From assembly GCF_004402595.1 (NCBI RefSeq), contig NZ_SOFY01000077.1, positions 1 through 64,000 of the forward strand: DNA of 64,000 nt, in the 5' to 3' direction. Each line of letters begins with the position of its first letter. Position 1 is the stretch's first letter. Below, one piece after another: positions 16,189-23,840 of the stretch. Position numbers and translations under genes: made by a program. The stretch comes from Cryobacterium shii (lineage in GTDB: Bacteria; Actinomycetota; Actinomycetes; Actinomycetales; Microbacteriaceae). The notes beneath the pieces were generated by a model. It was not told where the DNA came from and searched no databases. It saw only the letters and a program-made list of their open reading frames with translations.

Positions 16189-17685
16189 TCAGGGGGCGGT
16201 CGAGGCCGGTGGCGGCATCGTCTGCGTCGCCGGCGGGCTCGCCAGGGGCATGGCGTTCCGGGACGGAGGCTCGGCGGGACCCTGGTCCAGGCGGAACGGC
16301 GGGTAGTCGTCCCGGAAGAGCGCCGTGTAGGCGAACACCCGGAAGATCCACCGGTCGATGCCGAGGATCAGGTCGAACAGGCCACGCCGGTACCGGTCGG
16401 TGAAAAGCAGGATCACCGCGGCGATCAGCACGAGCACCCCGATCAGGGACGGAGTGCCGGTCGTGACCCCTCGGCCCCAGTCGCCGGACTGCCAGCTCGT
16501 GGCGCTGCCGGTGAACGCCGCGACGACCAGCAGGTGCGGGATGGCCAGGAGCCACGACTTGACCAGCACGAGCCCGTGCGAGAGGTGTTCCGGGTAATCG
16601 ATCTCAAGGTCGGCCGGGTAGTCGGCCGCCGGTTCCAGGCTGAACGGCGGGTAACGGTCCGTGCCGAGCGCGGAGTAGGAGTAGAAAGCCACCCGCCAGC
16701 TCCAGCGGAGCACCCCCACGTTGTAGCGGAACAGGCTGACCGGGTACCGTCCCGTGAACAGGATGGCCACCCCCGCGACCACGGTGGTCACGAAGAACCC
16801 GAACCAGAAGAACCACAGCACGACGACGTGGGGGATGACCAGGATCCACTTGACCAGCCACAGCCAGCGGGACAGGCCCTCATCGAGGGTGCCGGTCAGC
16901 CTGGCCGGGTACGGTCTCGTGTCACTCGTGTCACTCGTGTCACTCGTGGCGGGGCCTGCGGCGATCCCCGCTCCGGGAGGTCCGGCGCCGGCCGCCGGGA
17001 CGCCTCCGGCCGGGGGCGGGCCGTTCCGGCCCAGACCGATGGCCCCGAACACGGTCAGGACCAGTCCGAGCACCAGGAGGGACACTCCGAGGAGCAGCAG
17101 GCCGACGGCCAGCGGGCCGAGGTAGCGAATGAAACCGAGGTGGGCGCCGGCCTGCACGGCCACGTCGACGCCGGGGCTCGCGTCGGCGTTCATCACCACG
17201 ATCGCCCAGTTTCCGGGGTCGAGCCGCCAGGTGATCTGCTGCGGCCCGGATCCCTCGGCGGATTCCGTCCAGAAGCTCTGGTCTCCCGGGGCGCCCGGCA
17301 CCGCGTTGCCGGGGATGTCCCGGTAGCCGACGCGGAAGGGACTGCCGGTCACGGTCCTGACCTCGGTGTGGTTCACGCCGGCCAGGTACCGGTCGACGTC
17401 CGCCTGCGGGGCGATGCCGACGAAGACGTCGTTCCCGTTCGAGGTGGAGGCCCGCAGCCGCAGGGTGACGAGATCCGACGGGACGCCCTCGCCCTCGACC
17501 GCCATCCGGGGCGACGTCAGCGCGTACGCCTCGGTGGAGAGCGGCGCGGCGGGGGTGGTGAAGTAGCCGCTGTCGTCTCGGGTGCTGCCGGCCGCAGCCC
17601 CCACCGTGCCGGCGACGGCGAGGGAGAACCCGAGCAGGGAGAGGATGGTGCCGAACACCAGCATGACGACGAATCCGGGTTTCAT
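16189..17685 (-). CDS. DUF4389 domain membrane protein
   Basis: A 498-residue protein. An N-terminal membrane segment (about 5-28) precedes an extracytoplasmic beta-rich domain (30-200) and a second segment (205-230). A Pro/Gly linker holding the 9-bp-repeat-encoded TSDTSDTSD follows, then two DUF4389 copies, each with a WLWLVKWILVIPHVVVL-type helix followed by FTGRYPVSLF or FTDRYRRGLF and a YPPF motif. DUF4389 proteins are membrane proteins without a settled function. The ATG at 17685 follows a GGACGCG-type weak site. The open frame extends far upstream without a better start. It may head the five-gene cluster that ends with the response regulator. Confidence 0.75.
   Translation of the reverse strand: MKPGFVVMLVFGTILSLLGFSLAVAGTVGAAAGSTRDDSGYFTTPAAPLSTEAYALTSPRMAVEGEGVPSDLVTLRLRASTSNGNDVFVGIAPQADVDRYLAGVNHTEVRTVTGSPFRVGYRDIPGNAVPGAPGDQSFWTESAEGSGPQQITWRLDPGNWAIVVMNADASPGVDVAVQAGAHLGFIRYLGPLAVGLLLLGVSLLVLGLVLTVFGAIGLGRNGPPPAGGVPAAGAGPPGAGIAAGPATSDTSDTSDTRPYPARLTGTLDEGLSRWLWLVKWILVIPHVVVLWFFWFGFFVTTVVAGVAILFTGRYPVSLFRYNVGVLRWSWRVAFYSYSALGTDRYPPFSLEPAADYPADLEIDYPEHLSHGLVLVKSWLLAIPHLLVVAAFTGSATSWQSGDWGRGVTTGTPSLIGVLVLIAAVILLFTDRYRRGLFDLILGIDRWIFRVFAYTALFRDDYPPFRLDQGPAEPPSRNAMPLASPPATQTMPPPASTAP
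16916..16948 (-). repeat. 9-bp in-frame tandem repeat (TSD codons)
   Basis: GTCACTCGT is repeated three times on the plus strand, preceded by a partial unit; on the coding strand this gives TSDTSDTSDT in the linker between the extracellular part and the DUF4389 domains. A multiple of three keeps the frame, so length variation between strains would be tolerated. Confidence 0.7.
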
Positions 17686-17738
17686 GGCGCGTCCTCTCGG
17701 TCGAGTGGAATTCACGCTCGCCCCGAAGCCGCCTTCTG

Positions 17739-18965
17739 TCAACCCCGGTGCGGGGGAACCGGCTCCGTCAGGACTCGGGACAGTTGGGCGCCGACCGCCT
17801 CGTTCTCGATCAGGAACCCGTCGTGGCCGTAATCGGACCGGATGACCACGGCATCCGTGCCGTCGATGTTCCCCGGCAGGTGCGCCGCGATGAGGCGCTG
17901 GCCCTCGACCGGGAACAGCCGGTCGCTGTCGATGCCGACGACGACTGTTCGTGCGGTGATCAGCGACAGAGCGGATGCGACGCCGCCGCGGCCGCGGCCG
18001 ACGTCGTGCGAGTTCATGGCCTCGACCAGGACGAGGTAGCTGTTCGCGTCGAAGCGACGGGTGAACTTGTTGCCGTGGAAGTCCAGGTAGGACTCGACGG
18101 CGAAGCGGCCGCCGGCGCCGATCGGGCTGATTTCGCTCTGCCAGCCCCGCTCGAAGCGCAGATTGAGCTCCTCCGGGCTGCGGTAGTTCAGCAGGGCCAT
18201 CCGTCGGGCCAGTGCGAGGCCGCGGGTCGGGCCGTCGCCGTCGGCGGCGTCGTAGTAGTCCCCGAACCGGAAGCAGGGGTCGCAGCGAACCGCTTCCATC
18301 TGTACGGAGTTCAGGCCGATCTGGTCGGCGGTCGTCACGGGGGGCGCGGCGAGGATCGCCAGCCGGGCCACTCGCGAGGGTGCCCCGATCGCCCACTCGA
18401 GCGCGTGCATCCCTCCCATGGAGCCGCCGATGACCGCGGCCCAGCGGTCGATCCCCAGCCGGTCGGAGAAGGCGACCTGGGCGGCGACCTGGTCACGGAT
18501 GGTCAAATGCGGGAAGCGGGCGCCCCACTCCGAGCCGTCGGGCGAGAGGGACGCCGGGCCGGTGCTGCCCTGGCAGCCGCCGAGCATGTTCGGGGCCACC
18601 ACGAACCAGCGGTCCGTGTCGATCGCCAGGCCGGGCCCGACGATGCCGCCCCACCATCCGCTCGTCGCGTGGCCGTCGCCGGAGGGCCCGGACAGGTGGC
18701 TGTCGCCGGTGAGGGCGTGCAGCACGAGCACCGCATTGTCGCCGGCGGGGGACAGCTCCCCCCAGGATTCGTACGCGATGCGCACGGCATCGAGGCTGCC
18801 GCCGGACTCGAAGTGGAGCGGCCCGACGTCGAGGAACCGGCGGTTGCCGACGGGGTCGCCGTCGCGCCAGGCGCCCGTTGCCGGGGGTTTGCCGAGGAGC
18901 GACCGAGCCTGGGCTTCCGTGACGAAGCTCGAGGGGACCGTGTCTGCAGCGAATTGCCAATCCAT
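17739..18965 (-). CDS. metX: Homoserine O-acetyltransferase
   Basis: A 408-residue alpha/beta-hydrolase fold acyltransferase that transfers acetyl from acetyl-CoA to homoserine, the committed step of methionine synthesis. Visible are LVLHALTGDSHLSGP, GWWGGIVGPG, DRWFVVAPNMLGGCQGSTGP, the nucleophile elbow VIGGSMGGMHALEWA (serine about residue 180), the catalytic aspartate in GIDSDRLFP and the histidine in DYGHDGFLIE. The ATG at 18965 gives MDWQFAADTVPSSF, the usual start. It lies downstream of metY on the same strand, with inverted-repeat copy 3 in the 236-base gap, so transcription through the pair may be partly terminated there. Confidence 0.92.
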   Translation of the reverse strand: MDWQFAADTVPSSFVTEAQARSLLGKPPATGAWRDGDPVGNRRFLDVGPLHFESGGSLDAVRIAYESWGELSPAGDNAVLVLHALTGDSHLSGPSGDGHATSGWWGGIVGPGLAIDTDRWFVVAPNMLGGCQGSTGPASLSPDGSEWGARFPHLTIRDQVAAQVAFSDRLGIDRWAAVIGGSMGGMHALEWAIGAPSRVARLAILAAPPVTTADQIGLNSVQMEAVRCDPCFRFGDYYDAADGDGPTRGLALARRMALLNYRSPEELNLRFERGWQSEISPIGAGGRFAVESYLDFHGNKFTRRFDANSYLVLVEAMNSHDVGRGRGGVASALSLITARTVVVGIDSDRLFPVEGQRLIAAHLPGNIDGTDAVVIRSDYGHDGFLIENEAVGAQLSRVLTEPVPPHRG

Positions 18966-19113
18966 AGGCCCCCTATTCTGCCGGTTGAACGGCACCTCCG
19001 GGTGATTGTTACCGCGCAGGCCTGTCGCGCCTGCTCGGCGGATGCCGGCGTCACCACTCCTGCCCGGCGCGCCCGCGCGCCCGGCCGGCACCGGTCCCGG
19101 TCCCGCCCGAACG

Positions 19114-19190
19114 AATTCGACGGAGATTCTGCGCAATCAGACCGAATATGGCCTGAAACACCCGCGTGGGGGCAGAATCTCCGTCGAATT
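19114..19190 (+). repeat. 77-bp intergenic inverted-repeat element, copy 3
   Basis: Starts AATTCGACGGAGATTCTGC and ends GCAGAATCTCCGTCGAATT; these 19-bp arms are perfectly complementary. The compensating T-to-C/A-to-G change relative to the other copies keeps the pairing. It lies 11 bases behind the metY stop, inside the metY-metX spacer. The left flank is AACG and the right flank GGTGA. The centre shares little with the other copies. Confidence 0.92.
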
Positions 19191-19201
19191 GGTGAAGAGG
19201 G

Positions 19202-20533
19202 TCAGGCGTTGGCGCGGGACGCCTGCACCACCGCGCGGGCGGCCGCGAGGCCGAGCTCGAGGTCGGCCTTCAGGTCGGCGATGTTCTCGATGCCGACCGA
19301 CAGGCGCACCAGGCCCGGCGTCACGCCGGCCGTGAGCTGCTGCTCGGGGGTGAGCTGGGCGTGGGTGGTGGACGCCGGGTGGATGACGAGCGAGCGCACG
19401 TCGCCGATGTTGGCCAGGTGGCTGAACAGCGAGAGGTTGTCGACCAACGCGCGGCCCGCGTCGACGCCGCCCTTGAGCTCGAAGGACAGCACCGCGCCGA
19501 CGCCCTTCGGGGCGTAGGTGTTCGCGGCGGCATACCAGGGGCTCGACGGGAGCCCGGCGTAGTTCACCGAGGCGATGTCCGGGTGGTTCTCGAGCCACTC
19601 GGCGATGTCCTGGGCGTTCTGCACGTGGCGTTCGATCCGCAGGCTGAGCGTCTCGATGCCCTGGATCAGCTGCCAGGCGCTCGCCGGGGCGATCGCGGAG
19701 CCCAGGTCGCGCAGCAACTGCACGCGCGCCTTGATGATGTACGCGATGCCGTCGCCGACGGCACCGGTGTAGCTGACGCCGTGGTACGACGGGTCGGGCT
19801 CGGTCAGGCCGGGGAACTTCTCGACGTTCTTTGACCATTCGAACGTGCCGCCGTCGACGATGATGCCGCCGATGACCGTGCCGTGGCCGCCGAGGAACTT
19901 GGTCGCGGAGTGGATGACGATGTCGGCGCCGTGCTCGAACGGGCGGATCAGGTACGGGGTGGCGATCGTGCTGTCGACGATGAGGGGCACGCCGTTGGCG
20001 TGGGCCACGTCGGCCACCAGCCGGATGTCGAGCACGTTGATCTTCGGGTTGCCGATGGTCTCGGCGAAGAACAGCTTGGTGTTCGGGCGCACAGCGCGGC
20101 GCCATTCCTCGGCGTCGTCCTGGTTCTCGACGAAGGTGGTCTCGATGCCCAGCTTCTTCAGCGTGTACTTGAACAGGTTGTAGGTTCCGCCGTAGATCGA
20201 GCTCGACGACACGATGTGGTCGCCGGCCTGGGCGATGTTCAGCACGGCGAACGTCGAAGCAGCCTGGCCGGACGAGAGGAGGAGGGCGGCGGTGCCACCC
20301 TCGAGGGCGGCGACGCGCTCTTCGACCACGGCCTGGGTCGGGTTCATGATGCGGGTGTAGATGTTGCCGAACTCGGCCAGCGCGAACAGGTTCTGCGCGT
20401 GCTGGGCGTTGTTGAAGACGTAGGAGGTGGTCTGGTAGATCGGGGTGGCCCGCGCGTTCGTGGTCGGGTCGGGCTGAGCACCGGAGTGCACCTGCTTCGT
20501 TTCGAACTTCCAGGCTGCAGTGTTGTCGCTCAT
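19202..20533 (-). CDS. metY: O-acetylhomoserine sulfhydrylase
   Basis: A 443-residue PLP enzyme of the Cys/Met metabolism family that makes homocysteine from O-acetylhomoserine and sulfide. It starts MSDNTAAWKFETKQVHSGAQ. Motifs are PIYQTTSYVFNN, LSSGQAASTFAVLNIAQ, the substrate-site SSSSIYGGTYNLF, the aspartate in LIVDSTIATPYL and the PLP lysine in IVIHSATKFLGGHGTV. The C-terminal VRLSVGIENIADLKADLE is typical. It is the first gene of the metY-metX pair, so this organism uses direct sulfhydrylation. No SAM or T-box element was recognised in the short upstream gap. Confidence 0.93.
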   Translation of the reverse strand: MSDNTAAWKFETKQVHSGAQPDPTTNARATPIYQTTSYVFNNAQHAQNLFALAEFGNIYTRIMNPTQAVVEERVAALEGGTAALLLSSGQAASTFAVLNIAQAGDHIVSSSSIYGGTYNLFKYTLKKLGIETTFVENQDDAEEWRRAVRPNTKLFFAETIGNPKINVLDIRLVADVAHANGVPLIVDSTIATPYLIRPFEHGADIVIHSATKFLGGHGTVIGGIIVDGGTFEWSKNVEKFPGLTEPDPSYHGVSYTGAVGDGIAYIIKARVQLLRDLGSAIAPASAWQLIQGIETLSLRIERHVQNAQDIAEWLENHPDIASVNYAGLPSSPWYAAANTYAPKGVGAVLSFELKGGVDAGRALVDNLSLFSHLANIGDVRSLVIHPASTTHAQLTPEQQLTAGVTPGLVRLSVGIENIADLKADLELGLAAARAVVQASRANA

Positions 20534-20633
20534 GAGGTGGTCTCCCTGATAATCCTCGACGAGCGTGGACCGTCCATCGCTCTGGCAGCGAGTTTAGGCA
20601 GGCGGCCGGCGACGTGGCAACGAGGTCTGCAAC

Positions 20634-20650
20634 ACGGCGTCACACGCCGT
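20634..20650 (-). terminator. Hairpin behind the acyltransferase gene
   Basis: ACGGCGT - CAC - ACGCCGT is a perfect 7-bp stem with a three-base loop, starting one base behind the acyltransferase stop on the minus strand and about 100 bases before the metY start. There is no U-tract, so it is a weak intrinsic terminator candidate separating the two genes. Confidence 0.5.
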
Positions 20651-21820
20651 TCAGCGGGCCGCCGCCGGCGGGGCATCGCCCGGCGCGGAATCCGGCGCCG
20701 CCGGCGACTCGAGCATCGTGCCCGACGGCCCCAGGTGCGGCAGCACGATCGTTCCGGTGTCGGTCGACGCGTGCTTGCGGAACATCCAGCGCGCACGCGG
20801 CTCCACCAGCGGCCGGAACACCTTCTTCACGACCGGGTGCGACAGCACGATGGAGATCAGCACGCTCAGCAGGATCACCCCCGGCAGGACCCAGGCCGGC
20901 TGCGGCCCCTCGAGCACGCCGGACTCGCGCAGCGGGAACAGCAGGAAACTGTGCAGCAGGTAGATGTACATGGTGGCCGCCCCGAACGTGCTGAACCAGG
21001 TGGTGCGCCGCGGCACGAGCAGCAGGAAAGCGACGATCAGGGCGAACGCGAGCAGCATCAGGCCCAGACGGATGCCGCCGGCCCAGATTTCGTCGAAGCC
21101 GAAGACCGGATACGCCTCGTTGTAGAGCAGGAACCGGCGCACCTTCAGGGTGCGCAGCAGCTCGATGTTCATCACGATCACCCCGAACAGCGCCGTGAAC
21201 AGGGTGAGGGCCCCGATCCGCCACCGCCACACCGCCCCGGCGGCCAGGCCCAGCCAGATCGGGGTGAGCTGCCACTGGCGCAGTTTCCAGCCGAACACGA
21301 AGAAGGGCAGCAGGCCCAGGGTGCGGGAGATCGAGAAGCCGGCGTCGATGGATTCCAGGTAGCCGGAGCCGATCGAGATCAGGATGCTGATCAGGAGCGG
21401 GTAGCGCAGCAGAACCAGGAACGGCAGCATCAGGCGCCAGATCAGCAGCGCGATCAGGAACCACAGGGTCCAGGACGCGGTCGAGAAATCGGGCACGAAG
21501 GCGCCGCCGAGCAGCCAGCGGATGACCGTCCAGATGCTCTCGAAGATGATGTACGGAAACACGATGTCCGTGAGCAGCCGGTGCAGCTGGCGGGTGCCCG
21601 GGGGGCTGGATCTGGCGAAGTACCCGCTGACGGCGACGAAGAGCGGAACGTGGAACGCGTAGATGAAGAGGTAGACCTCGTAGGCGACGTTCGACTCGCC
21701 GATGAGCTTCAGGATGGCGTGGCCGATCACCATCAGCGTGATGGCGATCCAGCGCCCGTTGTCCCAGAGCGGCACCCGTCGCTTCCGGACCTGGGTCATT
21801 CCTGCTACCTGTGAACTCAT
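20651..21820 (-). CDS. Acyltransferase family membrane protein (NolL/OafA type)
   Basis: A 389-residue polytopic protein of the acyltransferase 3 superfamily (COG3594, fucose 4-O-acetylase-like). It starts with a short cytoplasmic stretch and the conserved block DNGRWIAITLMVIGHAILKL, in which the histidine is the presumed catalytic residue. Then come FIYAFHVPLFVAVSGYFA and about ten hydrophobic segments. Such enzymes O-acetylate cell-surface sugars. A proline/alanine-rich cytoplasmic tail (last 30 residues) follows the last segment. It is divergent from the SDR gene, with starts only 29 bases apart, so their promoters must overlap. The acceptor is unknown. Confidence 0.8.
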   Translation of the reverse strand: MSSQVAGMTQVRKRRVPLWDNGRWIAITLMVIGHAILKLIGESNVAYEVYLFIYAFHVPLFVAVSGYFARSSPPGTRQLHRLLTDIVFPYIIFESIWTVIRWLLGGAFVPDFSTASWTLWFLIALLIWRLMLPFLVLLRYPLLISILISIGSGYLESIDAGFSISRTLGLLPFFVFGWKLRQWQLTPIWLGLAAGAVWRWRIGALTLFTALFGVIVMNIELLRTLKVRRFLLYNEAYPVFGFDEIWAGGIRLGLMLLAFALIVAFLLLVPRRTTWFSTFGAATMYIYLLHSFLLFPLRESGVLEGPQPAWVLPGVILLSVLISIVLSHPVVKKVFRPLVEPRARWMFRKHASTDTGTIVLPHLGPSGTMLESPAAPDSAPGDAPPAAAR

Positions 21821-21849
21821 CGTCCTTCTTCCCCCGCCAGAATAGAGCC

Positions 21850-22629
21850 ATGGCTACCAAGAGAGTTGTTGTGACCGGTGCGAGTTCCGGAATCGGGGCG
21901 GCGACCGTTCGCCGGTTCCGCGAGCAGGGCTGGGCCGTGGTCGGGGTCGCACGGCGCGCCGACCGCCTCGCCGAGCTGAAAGCCGAGACCGGTGCCGACG
22001 TCTTCACGGCCGATCTCACCCGCCAGGCCGACGTCGACGCCCTGCGGGACTACCTGGCCGAGTCGGGGCCGGTGCACGCGCTCGTCAACAACGCGGGCGG
22101 CGCGATGGGCCTGGACAGCGTCGAGGACTCGCGGACCGAGGACTGGGCCTGGATGTTCGAGATCAACGTGCTCGCGGTCAAACGGGTGACAAGCGCGCTG
22201 CTGCCCCTGCTGCGGGACGGGATCCGGATGGATGGCGGTTGCGCCGACATCGTCACGGTCACGTCGATTGCCGGTCATGTTGCCTACCTCGGTGGTGGGG
22301 GCTACAACGCGGCGAAGTTCGCCGCGCACGCCCTGATGGAGGTGCTGCGCCTGGAACTGAACGGGGAGCCCATCCGGGTGATCGAGGTTGCCCCCGGCAT
22401 GGTGCAGACCGAGGAATTCGGCCTGGTGCGTTTCCGCGGCGACGCCGAGAAGGCCGCAGCGGCTTACGCGAACGTGCCCAATCCGCTCACCGCGGAGGAC
22501 ATCGCGGAGACGATCGTGTCGAGCGTCGAGCGCCCCGCCCACGTCAATCTGGACCTGATCGTGATCAAGCCGGTCGCCCAGGCGGCCCCCACGCGAATCG
22601 CGAGAGGGCCGCTGACGCCGAAAGACTGA
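21850..22629 (+). CDS. SDR family oxidoreductase (YdfG-like)
   Basis: A 259-residue classical short-chain dehydrogenase. The dinucleotide motif is VVVTGASSGIG at residues 7-17, ARRADRL marks NADP preference, NNAGGAMG follows, and the catalytic set is Ser in VTSIAGH with Tyr/Lys in YNAAKFA. VIEVAPGMVQTEEF is the usual post-catalytic loop. It resembles YdfG-type NADP-dependent 3-hydroxy acid/serine dehydrogenases of broad specificity. ATG 21850 was chosen because MATKRVVVTG is the expected N-terminus; an upstream frame extension has no ribosome site. Its end lies 18 bases from the end of the convergent bdh-like gene. Confidence 0.88.
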   Translation: MATKRVVVTGASSGIGAATVRRFREQGWAVVGVARRADRLAELKAETGADVFTADLTRQADVDALRDYLAESGPVHALVNNAGGAMGLDSVEDSRTEDWAWMFEINVLAVKRVTSALLPLLRDGIRMDGGCADIVTVTSIAGHVAYLGGGGYNAAKFAAHALMEVLRLELNGEPIRVIEVAPGMVQTEEFGLVRFRGDAEKAAAAYANVPNPLTAEDIAETIVSSVERPAHVNLDLIVIKPVAQAAPTRIARGPLTPKD

Positions 22630-22647
22630 CGCGGGCATGGCTTCGAC

Positions 22648-23703
22648 CTACGGGTGAACCAGGATCTTCACCGCGGTGTCGTTGTGGTTGACCAGGGTGT
22701 CGAAGCCCTCGGTGACCAGGTTCTCCAAGGCGATCCGGCCCGTGATGAACGGCCTCAGGTCGATCGTGCCGGACTGCACCAGCTTGACGGTCTCCTCGTG
22801 GTCGCGTACGTAGGCGATCGTGCCGCGCAGGTCGATCTCCTTGAGCACAATCTTCTGCATGTCCACGGTGGCCGGGTGCCCCCAGATGGAGACGTTGACG
22901 AGCACGCCGGCGGGACGCAGGGCATCGAGCATGGCGTCGAGCACGGCGTTGACGCCCGCGCACTCGAACGCGACATCCGTGCCGACGCCACCGGTGATCT
23001 CGAGGACGCGGGCCTTGAGGTCATCGACGGTCGGGTCGATCACATAGTCGGCGACGCCGCTGGAGATCGCCTTCTCCTTGCGGGCCGCACTGAGCTCGGA
23101 GATGATCGTGGTCACGCCGATGCCCTTGAGGATCGAGGCCGTGAGCAGCCCGATGGGTCCGGCGCCGCCGACGATGGCGACGTCTCCGGACTTCGCGCCG
23201 CTGCGGACGACGGCGTGGTGCGCGACGGAGAGCGGCTCGATCAGGGCGGCCTCGTCGAGGGGGATATCCCCGATCGGGTGCACCCAGCGCTGGTCGACGA
23301 CGACCTTCTCGCTCAGGCCGCCGCCGCCCCCGGCGAGGCCGATGAAGCCCATCTTCTCGCACAGGTGGTAGTTGCCGGCCTTGCAGGGCGGGCACTCGTC
23401 GCAGACGAAGTAGGGTTCCACGACCACGTTGTCCCCGACGTTCAGGCCCTCGACGCCGTCGCCGACCTCTTCGATGGTTCCGGAGAACTCATGGCCGAGC
23501 GTGACGGGCAGGGATTCGTGTGAGAGCGGATGCGGGTGGCCCGGCGCGGAGATGAAGATCGGGCCCTCGAGGTACTCGTGCAGGTCGGTGCCGCAGATGC
23601 CGCACCAGGCGACAGCGATCTTCACCGTTCCACTGCGGGTTTCCGGTTCCTCGATGTTCTCGATCCGGATGTCTTTCTGGCCGTAGAAGCGCGCAGCTTT
23701 CAT
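22648..23703 (-). CDS. Zinc-dependent 2,3-butanediol/sorbitol-type dehydrogenase
   Basis: A 351-residue medium-chain dehydrogenase. The catalytic zinc site is CGICGTDLHEY with GHEFSGTIEEVG; the structural zinc lobe is CDECPPCKAGNYHLC; the NAD site is VAIVGGAGPIGLL. EPYFVCDECPPCKAG with HPLSHESLPVTLGHE is characteristic of (R,R)-butanediol dehydrogenases. It would interconvert acetoin and 2,3-butanediol or a similar diol. The ATG at 23703 follows GGAG at a normal distance; the in-frame ATG at 23718 has none. The neighbouring hairpin (23773-23815) separates it from the symporter operon, so it has its own promoter in the 137-base gap. Confidence 0.85.
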   Translation of the reverse strand: MKAARFYGQKDIRIENIEEPETRSGTVKIAVAWCGICGTDLHEYLEGPIFISAPGHPHPLSHESLPVTLGHEFSGTIEEVGDGVEGLNVGDNVVVEPYFVCDECPPCKAGNYHLCEKMGFIGLAGGGGGLSEKVVVDQRWVHPIGDIPLDEAALIEPLSVAHHAVVRSGAKSGDVAIVGGAGPIGLLTASILKGIGVTTIISELSAARKEKAISSGVADYVIDPTVDDLKARVLEITGGVGTDVAFECAGVNAVLDAMLDALRPAGVLVNVSIWGHPATVDMQKIVLKEIDLRGTIAYVRDHEETVKLVQSGTIDLRPFITGRIALENLVTEGFDTLVNHNDTAVKILVHP

Positions 23704-23772
23704 GGGAATGATCTCCATTTTTGTCGTGGGCTCGACACAGGCGAATGGCCTGGCCCTCTAGCCCGCGGACGA

Positions 23773-23815
23773 CACTACTCCCCCCCGGCTGAGGGGCGGC
23801 CGAGGGGGAGTAGTG
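23773..23815 (-). terminator. Strong hairpin behind the actP-like gene
   Basis: Arms CACTACTCCCCCCCGGC (23773-23789) and GCCGAGGGGGAGTAGTG (23799-23815) pair over 17 bp with one mismatch and a 9-base loop. It lies 25 bases behind the symporter stop on the minus strand and before the butanediol dehydrogenase gene. No U-tract follows, so termination by stem alone, as often proposed in actinobacteria, is assumed. Confidence 0.7.
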
Positions 23816-23840
23816 GTGGTGCGATGGTGTTGGTTGTTCC

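Noticed and set aside
15397-18396. Extension of the DUF4389 frame upstream to 18396
   Set aside because: The added 240 residues are Arg/Pro-rich and lie antisense to metX; the membrane start at 17685 is the biological one.
20534-20650. SAM-type riboswitch or T-box in front of metY
   Set aside because: The gap to the upstream gene is only 117 bases and contains just a 7-bp hairpin belonging to the acyltransferase end; no conserved riboswitch cores were found.
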